Under the pieces are notes generated by a model. It was not told where the DNA came from. It did not search any database and saw only the letters and a list, made by a program, of their open reading frames with translations. A DNA stretch of 64,000 nucleotides from NCBI GenBank assembly GCA_037127255.1, contig JBANSL010000002.1:10646001-10710000 (forward strand), read 5' to 3'. Made by a program: the position numbers and the translations under genes. The DNA is from Persicaria tinctoria (Eukaryota > Streptophyta > Magnoliopsida > Caryophyllales > Polygonaceae). Shown piece after piece: positions 43,994 through 54,100 of the stretch. Position 1 is the stretch's first letter, and each line of letters opens with the position of its first letter.

Positions 43994-45819
43994 ACTACTA
44001 ATATTTGGGTAACCCCCATCAACATTAATAAAATTTAATGTTCTCTGCATACCATCACCACCAATCTGTTACCAACAATGGGATGATCTCCGATTCCGTT
44101 TTCACTATTTGTGCCTCTCATATTTTTTGTCCTTCCATCTCTTCGGAGGTTGAAGGGTTGGGGCTTTAACAGTGGGTGTCGCCAACTTCAGAATCCACTC
44201 CCTTGTCGATCGTCTCACCTATCCCCAATCTCCGAACCCACAAATTTAGTCTCGGACCTCAATCGGCCTCCTTGGTGGCTGATTTGGTTCCCATTCTTTC
44301 GATTTTGCTGTTGCGGCAGCCGATCTGAACCTATACAAGTTCTTCCCCTCCGCTCTGAACCTATACCCGCTACCGCCTCTGTCCGGCGCTCCGTTCCGCC
44401 TCAACCCTCCCCATCCCCTGGTGTGGTGGTTGTTCTTCGCCACCCTCACCGCTACCGTCTCCTTAGGTTGGCCGCCGACCGCCTTCGATCCCATCCCTTG
44501 GTGGGGCGGTTCTGTCGCCGCCCTCACCGACCACTACCGCCTCCTTTTTGTTCAGCCCCTTTCCCCTGAGATTCAGAGATGGGGATCCCCATCAACCTTT
44601 CAGCGCAAACAATATTCAAACCTGTTCAGCCCCTCACCGGTCTCTACCGCCGTCGGTGGATTTGGCATCCTTGGGCTCCAAGGATGCTGAGTTTCCTTCG
44701 GCTGTGGCACACTGGCATGGTCTGACATCCCTTGGCGTGGTTATCTTCATCCTTGCACGCCAAGGTCAAATCTATATAAAAAAAAACGGAAATTTCGTCT
44801 GGTACCCCTGAGGTATCGGCAATGTCACGTGGTGTACAAAAGATTGACTAAATTCACCTGGTACCCCTGAGTTATGTAATAATTACGCCCCGTGCCCTTA
44901 CTCAGTTAAATCTAACAGGACTTCACCTCTTCCGTTTGTTCTATCTGAAGACGCTCGGGAGAAACGATGAAACGAGAGGCGCGCGAATCAGAGAAATGCT
45001 CAGGCTGACCGGAGAAGCACGAATCGCCGACAACCAAGAGAGCCGCGGTCTCCGGAAGGAGAGGTGGAGAAGGAGAGCGACGTCGTACCCCTGAGGTAAC
45101 ACAGAAGCGGAAAAAAAAAACGAAGGCATTGGAGTCCGACCTGTAGGAGAAGGAGAGCGACACCGTACCCCTTAGGGTTTGAATTTTTCTTTTCAAATTG
45201 GGATTTCGATTTGTGGTTGCAAATAGTGTTTTGATTTAGGGTTTCGATTTGTGATTAGTTCGATTTGGGGTTTGATTTGAGGTTTTGATGACAGGTATGT
45301 CGATTTAAGGTTTCAGTTTGGGTTTTGATTGGTGATTAGTTCGAATTAGCTAGGGTTGAGAATTTGAGAGTGAGAAATTGTTGAACTTGTAAATGCTTGA
45401 TGAAACAATTGAAATAAGACACTCTACAAGTTGATGAGCTTACGGTTTTTTTAAGGAAAGCAATTGAAATACTACATTGTACAGTACAGATGAAAAAATT
45501 CATACTAAACTTTGATTCCAATATTCTGACCGAAGAAGGGAACAAGATTGAAATAGGCGGCCAATACAAATTGAAACATGGGGTGTGTTTGGAGCATTGG
45601 GTTTGGTTACTCTCTCTTTTGCTTTGCACTCCTCTTGTTGGAACTCGATCTATAATGGAGAGGTTACAGAAACTTTTATATATGCTCAAATAATACACAT
45701 TGGTAAGAAACTCTATTGGGAACCATGTTTTGGTTTTTTCTTAATTGAAGGTTTCATAAAGTGTTAAAGCTTGTTCATTGGTAAGAAAAATAGGCTTGTC
45801 TTGGTTATCAAACGTTTTT

Positions 45820-45890
45820 AGCCTATTAGCTCAAATGGGAGAGCAATGTGCTCATGCACAAAGACGTGGGTTCGAATCCCACATAGGCTT
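45820..45890 (+). tRNA. tRNA-like sequence, CAT in anticodon position (copy 1)
   Basis: Folds as a cloverleaf: acceptor AGCCTAT/ATAGGCT (7 bp, perfect), TA, D-stem GCTC/GAGC with GG in the loop, T-stem GTGGG/CCCAC with canonical TTCGAAT loop. The anticodon arm is unusual: 4 bp TGTG/CACA around a 6-nt loop CTCATG, with an A.A mismatch at its base. Internal promoter boxes look intact (A box TAGCTCAAATGG, B box GGTTCGAATCC). With one more loop base the anticodon would be CAT (Met). No intron, no CCA. It does not match the plant nuclear or plastid tRNA-Met sequences I know, so it could be an unusual tRNA, a decayed tRNA, or a tRNA-like structural RNA. Confidence 0.55.
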
Positions 45891-46139
45891 ATTGTATTGA
45901 ATTAGTGTCATTCACAACGGAAGGTTCACTCAACAACCTCGTTTTATCTAATAAGTAGGACATAATTCAAATAAAAAGACATCAATACAACCAAAACCTC
46001 AAAAAAACAACAACTATGACAACATATCTAACTACAACAAAAAGAAAGAAATGTAAATATTTTCGTAATTAAGTATTCAACTCATTCTTTTGCTGTCATA
46101 CAAATGTGTATGAACACTTTTCTCTCCCATTTGTGCAAC

Positions 46140-46165
46140 GTTTCCATTTGAGTTAATAAACATAA
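46140..46165 (-). pseudogene. Degenerate third tRNA-like fragment
   Basis: The - strand reads ttattaactcaaatggaaa, matching the D-arm of the two tRNA-like copies, but the acceptor and T-arm partners are not recognisable. It is followed by sequence also repeated around copy 2 (tgctgtcatacaa). Confidence 0.35.
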
Positions 46166-46239
46166 AATCAAAGAGATTTTGCTTTCATACCATTTTTGTT
46201 GTCACTTTTTTTCATCGTCATACAACTATCGTTCATACA

Positions 46240-46310
46240 AAGCCTATGCGGGAATTGAACCCGCATCTTTATGCATGAGCATACCGCTCTTCCATTTGAG
46301 CTAATAGGCT
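46240..46310 (-). tRNA. tRNA-like sequence, CAT in anticodon position (copy 2, inverted)
   Basis: Same cloverleaf as copy 1, on the opposite strand 350 bp away: AGCCTAT/ATAGGCT, GCTC/GAGC, T-stem GCGGG/CCCGC with loop TTCAATT. The anticodon stem is TATG/CATA around the same CTCATG loop. Relative to copy 1, one pair in the anticodon stem changes G-C to A-T and one pair in the T-stem changes T-A to C-G, each on both sides. The 6-nt loop and the mismatch at the base of the anticodon stem are kept. The T-loop deviates from the strict B box. Confidence 0.5.
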
Positions 46311-48831
46311 TAAAATTAGAACCATTTTGCTATCATTTTCTTTTTTGCTGTCATACAATAGTAAGAATACTTCAAAATCATAAACCATCAGCTACCATGT
46401 GTTCTGACATTAAAATAAAAAAGGAATCCATTGAGTTTCTTAAAAATGACTCAACCATCACTACTACAAAAAACGTAAACATGGCAAGATTGATCCTACT
46501 AACTTACCCTTCTTATAAAGTCACGGGCACTAGAATCTGTATAGACTGTTTTATTTGTCTTTAGGGTGGTTGAAATTTGAGTGATGACCAGAATATCACT
46601 CTTTTCTTGGTCAATTAGCAAACCAAATAATTATTCATAACCATATGAATTAGCAAACCTGATAAGACTTTCACAGGCAAAAGGACTTGTTATCAAACCA
46701 AATTAGAGAAGGCATCAGACATCAGAACAAGAAGATCAACAGGTGCTCACAAAAAGTGGGAAACAAGCATGAATTAGTAGCAAGTATAAGCTTAAATAGA
46801 ATCAAGTTTCTCACTGATAAAGAAAAAATATATACCATTTTCAATTTTTGGAGATTATCAAACTACTGGATTGGCACTACAGATTAAATAAAGCAACATG
46901 CTAACATTAATGAATATAAAATCCCTTCAAAGATAAAAGTTCATGCCATACCTTTCCTGCAAAATCCAAATTTTCTGCAAAGCTTATTAGGATGCCATGC
47001 CAATTACAACTTTTCTTCTTCAACCCACAAAGCAAGTGACACTTAAGGCTTATGAAAATGGAACGACAGGCGCTCCAAGTACAGTCCTTAATATCGTAAT
47101 CAAAGTTAAGATCAATTTACATGTTCAAGTATGAACTGCTGTCATCCCTAATTAAAAGTATGAATTTACAAGTTCAACAATTCTTCAATCTCAAATTTTC
47201 AACCCTAATTCGAACTAATCACAAATAAAAAACCCAATTCGAAACCCTAAATTGCAAACACAAATTGAAACCCCAATTTGCAAAACCTAAATCGATTTAC
47301 CTGGCTGGCGGCTCCACCACCACCTCCGGCAAGTCGAGCGGCGCCTCCACCACCCCTAGCGACGCCTCCGACGACTGCCTTGGTTGTCACCGATTCAAGG
47401 ATGGGCCTCCTTCCTTCTTCTCCGGGTCGACGAGAAACCCTCTTCTCCAAGTCCTTGGTTTTTTTGTCGAGCCCTCTTCTCCAAGTCCTCCTCCCGGTCG
47501 GGTCGATCTCCTTCTCCATCTCTCCTTCCGGTGGCCTCAGCTCTCGTCGCCGGCGATTCGTGCCTCGGGCTCAGTCTGCCTCTCCTCTCCTCTCGTTTCA
47601 TCGTTTCTCCCGAGCGTCTTCGGATAGAACAAACGGAAGAGGTGAAGTGCTGTTAGATTTAACTGGGTAAGGGCACGGCGCGAAATTATTACATAACTCA
47701 GGGGTACCAGACGAATTTAGTCAATCTTTTGTACACCACGTGAAATTGACGATACGGTAAATTTCCGTAAAAAAAAAAACTAATATCTTGATTCTCGGAA
47801 TAATAATAAATCGTGGTGGTTTTTATAAAATTGCAGCTTCTTCAATTATTGGGCCCAGCCCACTACCCAGTCGACCAAATTTTGTCTTGGGCCAATTTTA
47901 TCTACGCCATTCCTCAACCGACCGAGCTCCGATTTTTTTTGTTAAATCACATTACCACTGTAATACTTATAAATATGAATCTATATGACCCTATTTACGT
48001 GAAATGACTTACTAGCTTTAACCCGTTTTAAACGATCTCAATTAATTTGGTTATTCTGAGTGCAGTCGTTTCTTGGTTCGGTTTCGTTTAGCTCCGGTTG
48101 AAGTTGCAGTCTCGGACACCCTGCTGTTCGATTGGACTGTGGCAGTGTTCGTGATTCTCGAAGATCCCTCATCCAGGTGGGGGAACGTCGTCGATCCACA
48201 CTTCCCCAGGAGACGCCTTTTCCTTTGATGGGTTTCTGCCTCTATCTCTCCGGCATCGAGACGTCGTGTCAGTCTCTCGACTTTCCTATGTTCTCGGCAT
48301 TCGTTGTCGTCTCATGTGTCCTTCGATTGTCTTCGGCATTCGTTGTCGTCTCCTGTGTCCTTCGACTGTCTCTGCTGGTCTTGTTTGCTGAGATCCTTTG
48401 TATTTGGGTTTTTCTTGTATTTGCTTTTTTAGGTTGTTTCATGACGGTTGGTCCGTCTGCCGATTCCCCTCGACCTCCCGATTACAGTTGTGGTATGAAA
48501 TCTCGAATTATTTCCTTTTCAAAAAAAAAAAAAAAGTTTTTAAATGACTTGTATATGGATAATCACTACTCGACTCGTTTTCTATATAACAAATCCTAAC
48601 AGAATACAGTATGTTCCAAATTACGTATTAGTATCTTTTGAAAATAAACACAGGATCTATATATGATACGAAATCTTTAATATATGGTAAGAAATAAACA
48701 GGAAAAAAAGAAAGAAAGAAAGTGCAGCAAGGCGTGTTTACGTACAATCGGAGTTGCTATAGCAGCAATCACCGATACACACACCGGCGGCCACAAACTC
48801 AATTACGGTTAAAGAGTAACGAAGAAACGAA

Positions 48832-49374
48832 TCAATGAAAAAGGGTGACATTGTATCCGACAATAGCATCTCCAGTTTTGAAATCAGCCGAGTAGGTACG
48901 AGCGAGCGCGTATCCCCTGGCCATCCTGAACACCCCGGTGCCGCCCACTACCGGCAGCTCCCTGTCCCGCTGCAACACCGCGTTCCTCCCGGCTACGCTA
49001 ATGGTGCTCCCGTTGTACACCCCATCAAAGAACGTGTAGCTCATGTCCATTATCAACGCCAGGTTGTCCTGGCCGGCCGACCCGTACAGCCCCTGGGCCC
49101 GCCCAATGAGCTTCGAGCCAGGGTCGGGCCCCACGGTCAGCCTATCGTCGGCCATGAACAGAGTTCCGAAGCCGGTGGCGTATTTGCCCGAGTCTGCGGC
49201 GCGGGCTATCGGGACGGCGGAGGGAGTCTTGCCGCTTTGGACGTCGTGGAAGTAGAATTGTAGATTGGTAGTCTTCTCGTTGCCCGAATTGACTGTCTTC
49301 GCCCACTCATCGGCCCCGGCGACGTTGATAACAACGGCGAGCAGGAAGAGGAGGGACGCCTTTAATATTGACAT
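48832..49374 (-). CDS. Dirigent protein
   Basis: Intronless frame of 180 residues. Residues 1-20 (MSILKASLLFLLAVVINVAG) are a signal peptide, so the protein is secreted to the apoplast. The dirigent barrel follows: LQFYFHDVQSG (the FYxHD motif), GFGTLFMADDRLTVGPDPGS, LIGRAQGLYGSAGQ, LALIMDMSYTFFDG, NGSTISVAGRN (with an N-glycosylation site NGS), LPVVGGTGVFRMARGYALAR and the closing IVGYNVTLF. Dirigent proteins steer stereoselective coupling of phenoxy radicals in lignan formation or help Casparian-strip lignin. This one carries the conserved features of the family, but I cannot assign a subclass or product stereochemistry. A TATA box lies about 60 bp upstream. The region right of the stop (48552-48831) shows nothing else. 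Confidence 0.95.
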   Translation of the reverse strand: MSILKASLLFLLAVVINVAGADEWAKTVNSGNEKTTNLQFYFHDVQSGKTPSAVPIARAADSGKYATGFGTLFMADDRLTVGPDPGSKLIGRAQGLYGSAGQDNLALIMDMSYTFFDGVYNGSTISVAGRNAVLQRDRELPVVGGTGVFRMARGYALARTYSADFKTGDAIVGYNVTLFH

Positions 49375-49432
49375 CGCTTGTGGTTTGCTTGCAAGTTATG
49401 GAGGGAAAAGGGGACGGGTGGGTATATATATA

Positions 49433-49442
49433 GAGAGAGAGG
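49433..49442 (-). promoter_or_regulatory. TATA box of the dirigent gene
   Basis: The - strand reads ctatatatatacc about 60 bp ahead of the dirigent start codon, a normal plant spacing that leaves a short leader. Confidence 0.55.
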
Positions 49443-49911
49443 GAGGGTTAATTTGTTTGATTTAGGCATGGCTAGGTAATCAAATCCAATATTACCTTCT
49501 ATGAGGATTTGAAGATATGATATCAATCAATTTTAGTAAATTAGGTCATTATTAGTTACCATACTAAGATTGATTTGATTCTTTCCCGCCTTAATTTCTC
49601 TTTTAAGATCCAAAACCTCATGGATATATATAGCGGGTAATCCGACTACAGTTCCCGCACCATTGCGCAGATTTTTAAATAAAATTAGAACTATATAATA
49701 AATTAATATTAAAAAATTAAAAATATTAATAAAAGTTAGTATAATATTAGAAAGACATAATTTAATTGCTTGAAAATTATACAATAATGTGGTGATAACA
49801 CTTCATTAAAAACCGTTCTCATTATTAAAAAAAAGTGTATATTATTTTTTAGTTACTTAAACTACGTGTATAAAAGTATTTATGATCTAAGGGAGGGAGT
49901 ACATAAAGCAG

Positions 49912-50929
49912 GGTGAATTACATTTTTGGTTTATAACATTTACCACTTGTTTCAGTACTTTAGTCTCCAACCTTTGAAACGTTTCAAAATAGTCACTAAG
50001 CTTTCTATTTCGTTTTATTTTAGTCCTTAACCTTTCAAAGGTTGTAAAATAGCCCCTAACCTTACATTTTTTATTCGTTTTAGTCCCTAATATTAAAACA
50101 TTATTTGAAATAATTATAAAAAACCACCATAAAGTTTATTTTAATGTATATAAATTAGTAAATTACCCATATAAAGAATAATTACAAAACACATATCCAA
50201 CTTTATATATATTTTTTTTAAAAATTCTCTTTTATTATTCAAATTCATTATTTTAATGGATTAATATACATATATTGAATCTATGTATTGATAAATACAA
50301 AAAAAAAAATATCCCACCATCTCTCATAATTAATCACAAGATCTACAAATTTTATGAGAGCTTTTGGGAAAAAAAAATTGTGGATAATTTTATATAATAT
50401 GCTCTTATGATAAATACTAAAACAGTTCGAGTATTTTTAAAAATTAAAATTACAGAGTTAGATGATTTTATATAATTTTTCTTTGTATGAATGATTTTAT
50501 TTAAATTATGATAACTTTAGGGTGGTTTTTTATAATTATTTCAAATAATGTTTTAATATCAGGGACTAAAATGAATAAAAAAAGGTAAGGTTATGGACTA
50601 TTTTACAACATTTGAAAGGTTAGAGACTAAAATAAAACGAAATAGAATAGTCAAGAACTATTTTAAAACGTTTCAAAGGTTGGGGACTAAAGACTAAAGT
50701 AAAACAAGTGGTAAATGTTAGAGATAAAAAATGTAATTCACCTTGAATGGGTAAATAAAGAGCAAACCATTCCGGAATGGCTTACCGGAAAGGACTTGTG
50801 GGTAGTACCCATATGTTCCCGGTTCGAACCCCAGAATGACCGCTCTTTATTTACCAATTCAAAGTAAATAAAGAGTATTACGGGGGACCTATGAGCCATT
50901 CCGGAACAGTTAAAAAATGTAATTCACCC
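49912..50929. mobile_element. Mutator-like element containing a SINE-like insertion
   Basis: Inverted repeats of about 230 bp start gggtgaattacattttt and share cctttgaaacgttt, tagtccctaa and attatttgaaataattataa. The flanks cataaagca (49903-49911) and tataaagta (50930-50938) are a 9-bp duplication with two differences. The right repeat is interrupted by 50743-50910. Interior AT-rich, no transposase. A truncated Stowaway end (agggagggag, TA) lies just left, at 49890-49902. Confidence 0.7.
50743..50910 (+). mobile_element. tRNA-derived SINE-like insertion
   Basis: 168 bp flanked by an 18-bp direct repeat taaaaaatgtaattcacc (50725-50742 and 50911-50928). It contains a B-box GGTTCGAACCCC (50821-50832) and an A-box-like TGGCTTACCGGAAAGG about 45 bp earlier, as in plant tRNA-derived SINEs. 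A perfect 14-bp inverted repeat ggtaaataaagagc / gctctttatttacc encloses this tRNA-like head, and ccattccgga occurs at both ends. There is no long A-tail apart from the A-run of the duplication. Confidence 0.55.
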
Positions 50930-51159
50930 TATAAAGTATTATTCCGTAGAATTTAGCATCCAAACACTAAACACACCTTAAAGTCTTAAACCAGCCCAAA
51001 CTGCCCGTGTGGGTGGCCCACTGCCCCACAGAGATACGCAAATCTGTTCTTCACCACTCGAATGGACACTCTGGATTCTGGTTGAAGCTCGAAGAAACTG
51101 TGTAGAAAAAAGGCATAAAGAACGCAGAAGGCGGAAAACTAGGAGGAGGAACTCCAACA

Positions 51160-54100
51160 ATGGAGGCGATGGCGATGCAACAACATATGCCGTTATCGGC
51201 GATGTGCGTTCGCAATAGTCGGAGCCATTTGAGCTCCAGGAAGCAGAAGAAACGAGGCCGACCGTTCCTGGTGACTGCGGGGAATTTCGAGCACTTTTTT
51301 GGAGCGGTGAGGAAGGATATGGAGTTCTTGAAGAAGGGGATCAGTAGAGGAGTTGACTGGGCGAATGAGTCCTTGATGTTGCCCAAGGTCGCCAAGAAGG
51401 TCGATGATTTTGTATGGCTTCGCCATTTGGAAAACCCTAATTCACCTCCTATTGACCCTCCTGCTTGGCCTCAGCCTTATTATCCAGGTTCTCCCTTATT
51501 TCTAAATGCTCTTTGTAGCCTTTTGATTTATTATTCTACTAATCATTGTTTCTGTTTTTGAGAATTTCAATTGGTGTTCCTCCAATCTGTCACCAATTCA
51601 CCACCAGTAGATGGGATTGATTGAGTTGAATTGGGCTCAGAATGTTAGTGTTCTTTCTTCGTTGATGATGAAACCAACTTCAAAGTGCTTCTAGTGGAAT
51701 GAACTATTGCCATTTTTAGGTTTAGAATAAACCATAGAGTATAGAGGTAAGGTAATATGCAATGAGATGTTCATACAATTGGAGTAAGACCTTTCGCCTT
51801 GTAGATACGTTCATTGATCACATTTTTTGCTGTTTGCATTCTATGCTTTTTACTGAGAACATTCACAGGTTTACACCAGTGCTTCTGTTTCATCTTTATC
51901 TTTTACCCTCTATCTGGTGGTGTTCCAGTTTTCTAGGTTCTACTGTTTAACAGTTTGTATTTCCATCGCTATGTGTTAAGTGCTCCTGAACAAACGTTGG
52001 CATGAATGCTGCTTGCTTGTTCAGAGAACACACACAACTGCCCCCACCCAAATCCTTTCATACACTAGCATACCAGGACCTTATTAATATCCGTAATTCT
52101 GTATTATGGTTTACTACTTGTTTAATTCGATTGAATTTTTAGCAGAATTATCTGGATGGGATCTGTTCATGGCTGATTTCAAAGCTTTGGAGGCTTACAC
52201 TCTCTATTTTTACACCTTATCAATGGTTTGGTCTAGGCCACTTCCTGAGTCCTATGATCCACAGGAAGTTGCTACCTACTTCAACTGCAGGCCTCATCTC
52301 ATAGCCCTTCGCCTTGTCGAGGTATAGACATTTACATATCTAATACTTTTAAGCAGTTGAGGGCGTTATGATTCTATTGCTGATGCTCCAAATTTCATCA
52401 CTGAGAACTATTTTTAATTGATGGTTATTTAATTATGTGAATGTTTGCCATGCTTCTTCCTTATCCAATAGCTTATCATTTGGTTATTCTCTTTGTATCT
52501 GTAAGTTGAGGAGTGGTTAAATGTACTAAAACTATTGGCTAGTTTAACAAATTTTCATGACAACTTTGACAATTGTTGCTCCATTGTTTCACTCCTTACA
52601 TTTCGTTTTTTCATTATCTGCACTTGTCGCTCACATTTTGATAGGATCCATCTTAAGAAGCATGCACAATAGAATCATATCTTGAAATTGTTTTTATCTT
52701 TTGGCTATTTGAATATCCTTGGACAGTAAAGTTTGTAAGAAACGTGCACCAATTTACCTCTATAGTGAAGATGATCAGTTTCCTTGGGGGCATTAGCCGA
52801 TAAGACATTTGTAAATCCAGGATCTTATTCTTATCATGACCTGTCCTTTTTCTTGGCACATAACATTATGAATATATTATCCTGTGATGTTTGTCTAGGA
52901 CATTTGCTTTTATTTTCCTTCTGTGACGGAAAAGCATGGAATTGTCAATACAGGATAATTTCTCTACCTTGTTTTTATTTATAATCTTATCTCAGGTCTT
53001 GCACTATGTGCCAGTATTGAACATTTGAACATTCATTAATCTAGTGCTTTTGTAATTCCATGCTGTGTTTGTATTGAGCATGAAGATTTTCATGCTCTTC
53101 TCTCCCTCTCTGTCATAAGTGTTCTTATTGGCCTTGCCACTTTCGTGTCTGGAAGGTTTTTTCGGCCTTCTCTTCTGCTTCAATTAAACTTCGCGCTTCA
53201 AGAGTAAAAAAGTTCCTTACATCAAGAGCAAATGATAACACAAATGGCAGTTCATCACAGTATGATTTTGGTATAGTGCTCAAAGAAACAATGCTGAATC
53301 TTGGTCCTACATTTATTAAAGGTTAGAAACTTGCTTGAATGCTTTGTGAATTAACAAGTTTTTTTTCCGTTGATATCATAATGTTTTTTTTTAACCTATT
53401 TATGGGAAAAGTATTTGCGAGTAACCAGTCATCTAACTTTATTCATGCAGTTGGCCAGTCCCTCTCAACAAGACCAGACATTATTGGTTCTGAGATTTCA
53501 AAGGTTTTTCTGCATTCTATAATTTCCCAGCTCCTGATTTTTCATTTATCTTATGATCTTATCTGTGCGATACAAGCCTTGTGTGTTGACTTCATATTTC
53601 GCTTCATTATGCTTTATTAAATAAGTTTTTTTGTTATTATTTAATGGAGGCTGCATTTTATGTTAATGTTCAGGATACTACTTGATAGATATTAAAATCT
53701 GAAAGATATGAGAAGCAAATCTGTTACTTCTCTTCTGCTGACACATATATGCAGTCCTTTCTCCCCAATATCTCCCTCTGATCATAAATATAAGTCATTT
53801 TAGGGTGTGGAATTTGGTTTACAATACAAGTTGTTTTAGGTATTTAAGGCAATTGTCATTGAGTTACTAGAATTGTTATTTTGCTTTTGTTGACTACTTT
53901 TCTCCATATTGTTCATTCGTTAGTTCAAATGAATGGTGAACATTTACCAAGTGATAAAATTTATGAAGACTTTGGCATGTTTTAGGGTATTAATAGTTTC
54001 CTTAATATTTTTGCTAAGAGCAAAAATGACTTGTATTGTTGATCAGAGGGAGTAGTTCTTAATGACGACAGCCATTTCAAAGTTAAGACTACATAAAAAA

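Larger units (their letters stand above)
44787..47767. mobile_element. Large non-autonomous Mutator-like element with tRNA-like cargo
   Basis: 2981 bp with long inverted repeats (roughly 44787-45090 and 47480-47767). They start cggaaattt and share acgtggtgtacaaaagattg, ttatgtaataatt, cagttaaatctaacag, tcacctcttccgtttgttct and cgctcgggagaaacgatgaa. The 23-bp block after cggaaatttcg is deleted on the right. The flanks fit a 9-10-bp duplication (taaaaaaaaa) but are A-rich and so weak evidence. It is the same superfamily as the 17086 element. No transposase is present; the interior holds two tRNA-like sequences. Confidence 0.8.
43651..48533 (+). mobile_element. Poly(A)-ended retro-inserted sequence, split by a Mutator-like element
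   Basis: An 18-bp direct repeat aagtttttaaatgacttg lies at 43633-43650 and 48534-48551, the second directly after a run of A (48522-48533). This is the signature of target-primed insertion. The inserted sequence is 43651-44786 plus 47768-48533 (about 1.9 kb) once the Mutator-like element is removed. It has TATA-like tatataaaag at 43740-43749, a 43-bp tandem repeat, and a C/T-rich interior. I find no reverse transcriptase or known gene in it. Confidence 0.6.

Noticed and set aside
47265..47670. Overlapping frames of about 90-130 codons
   Set aside because: They overlap the inner part of the terminal inverted repeat of the 44787-47767 element and are Ser/Pro-rich in all frames, as expected for biased composition.
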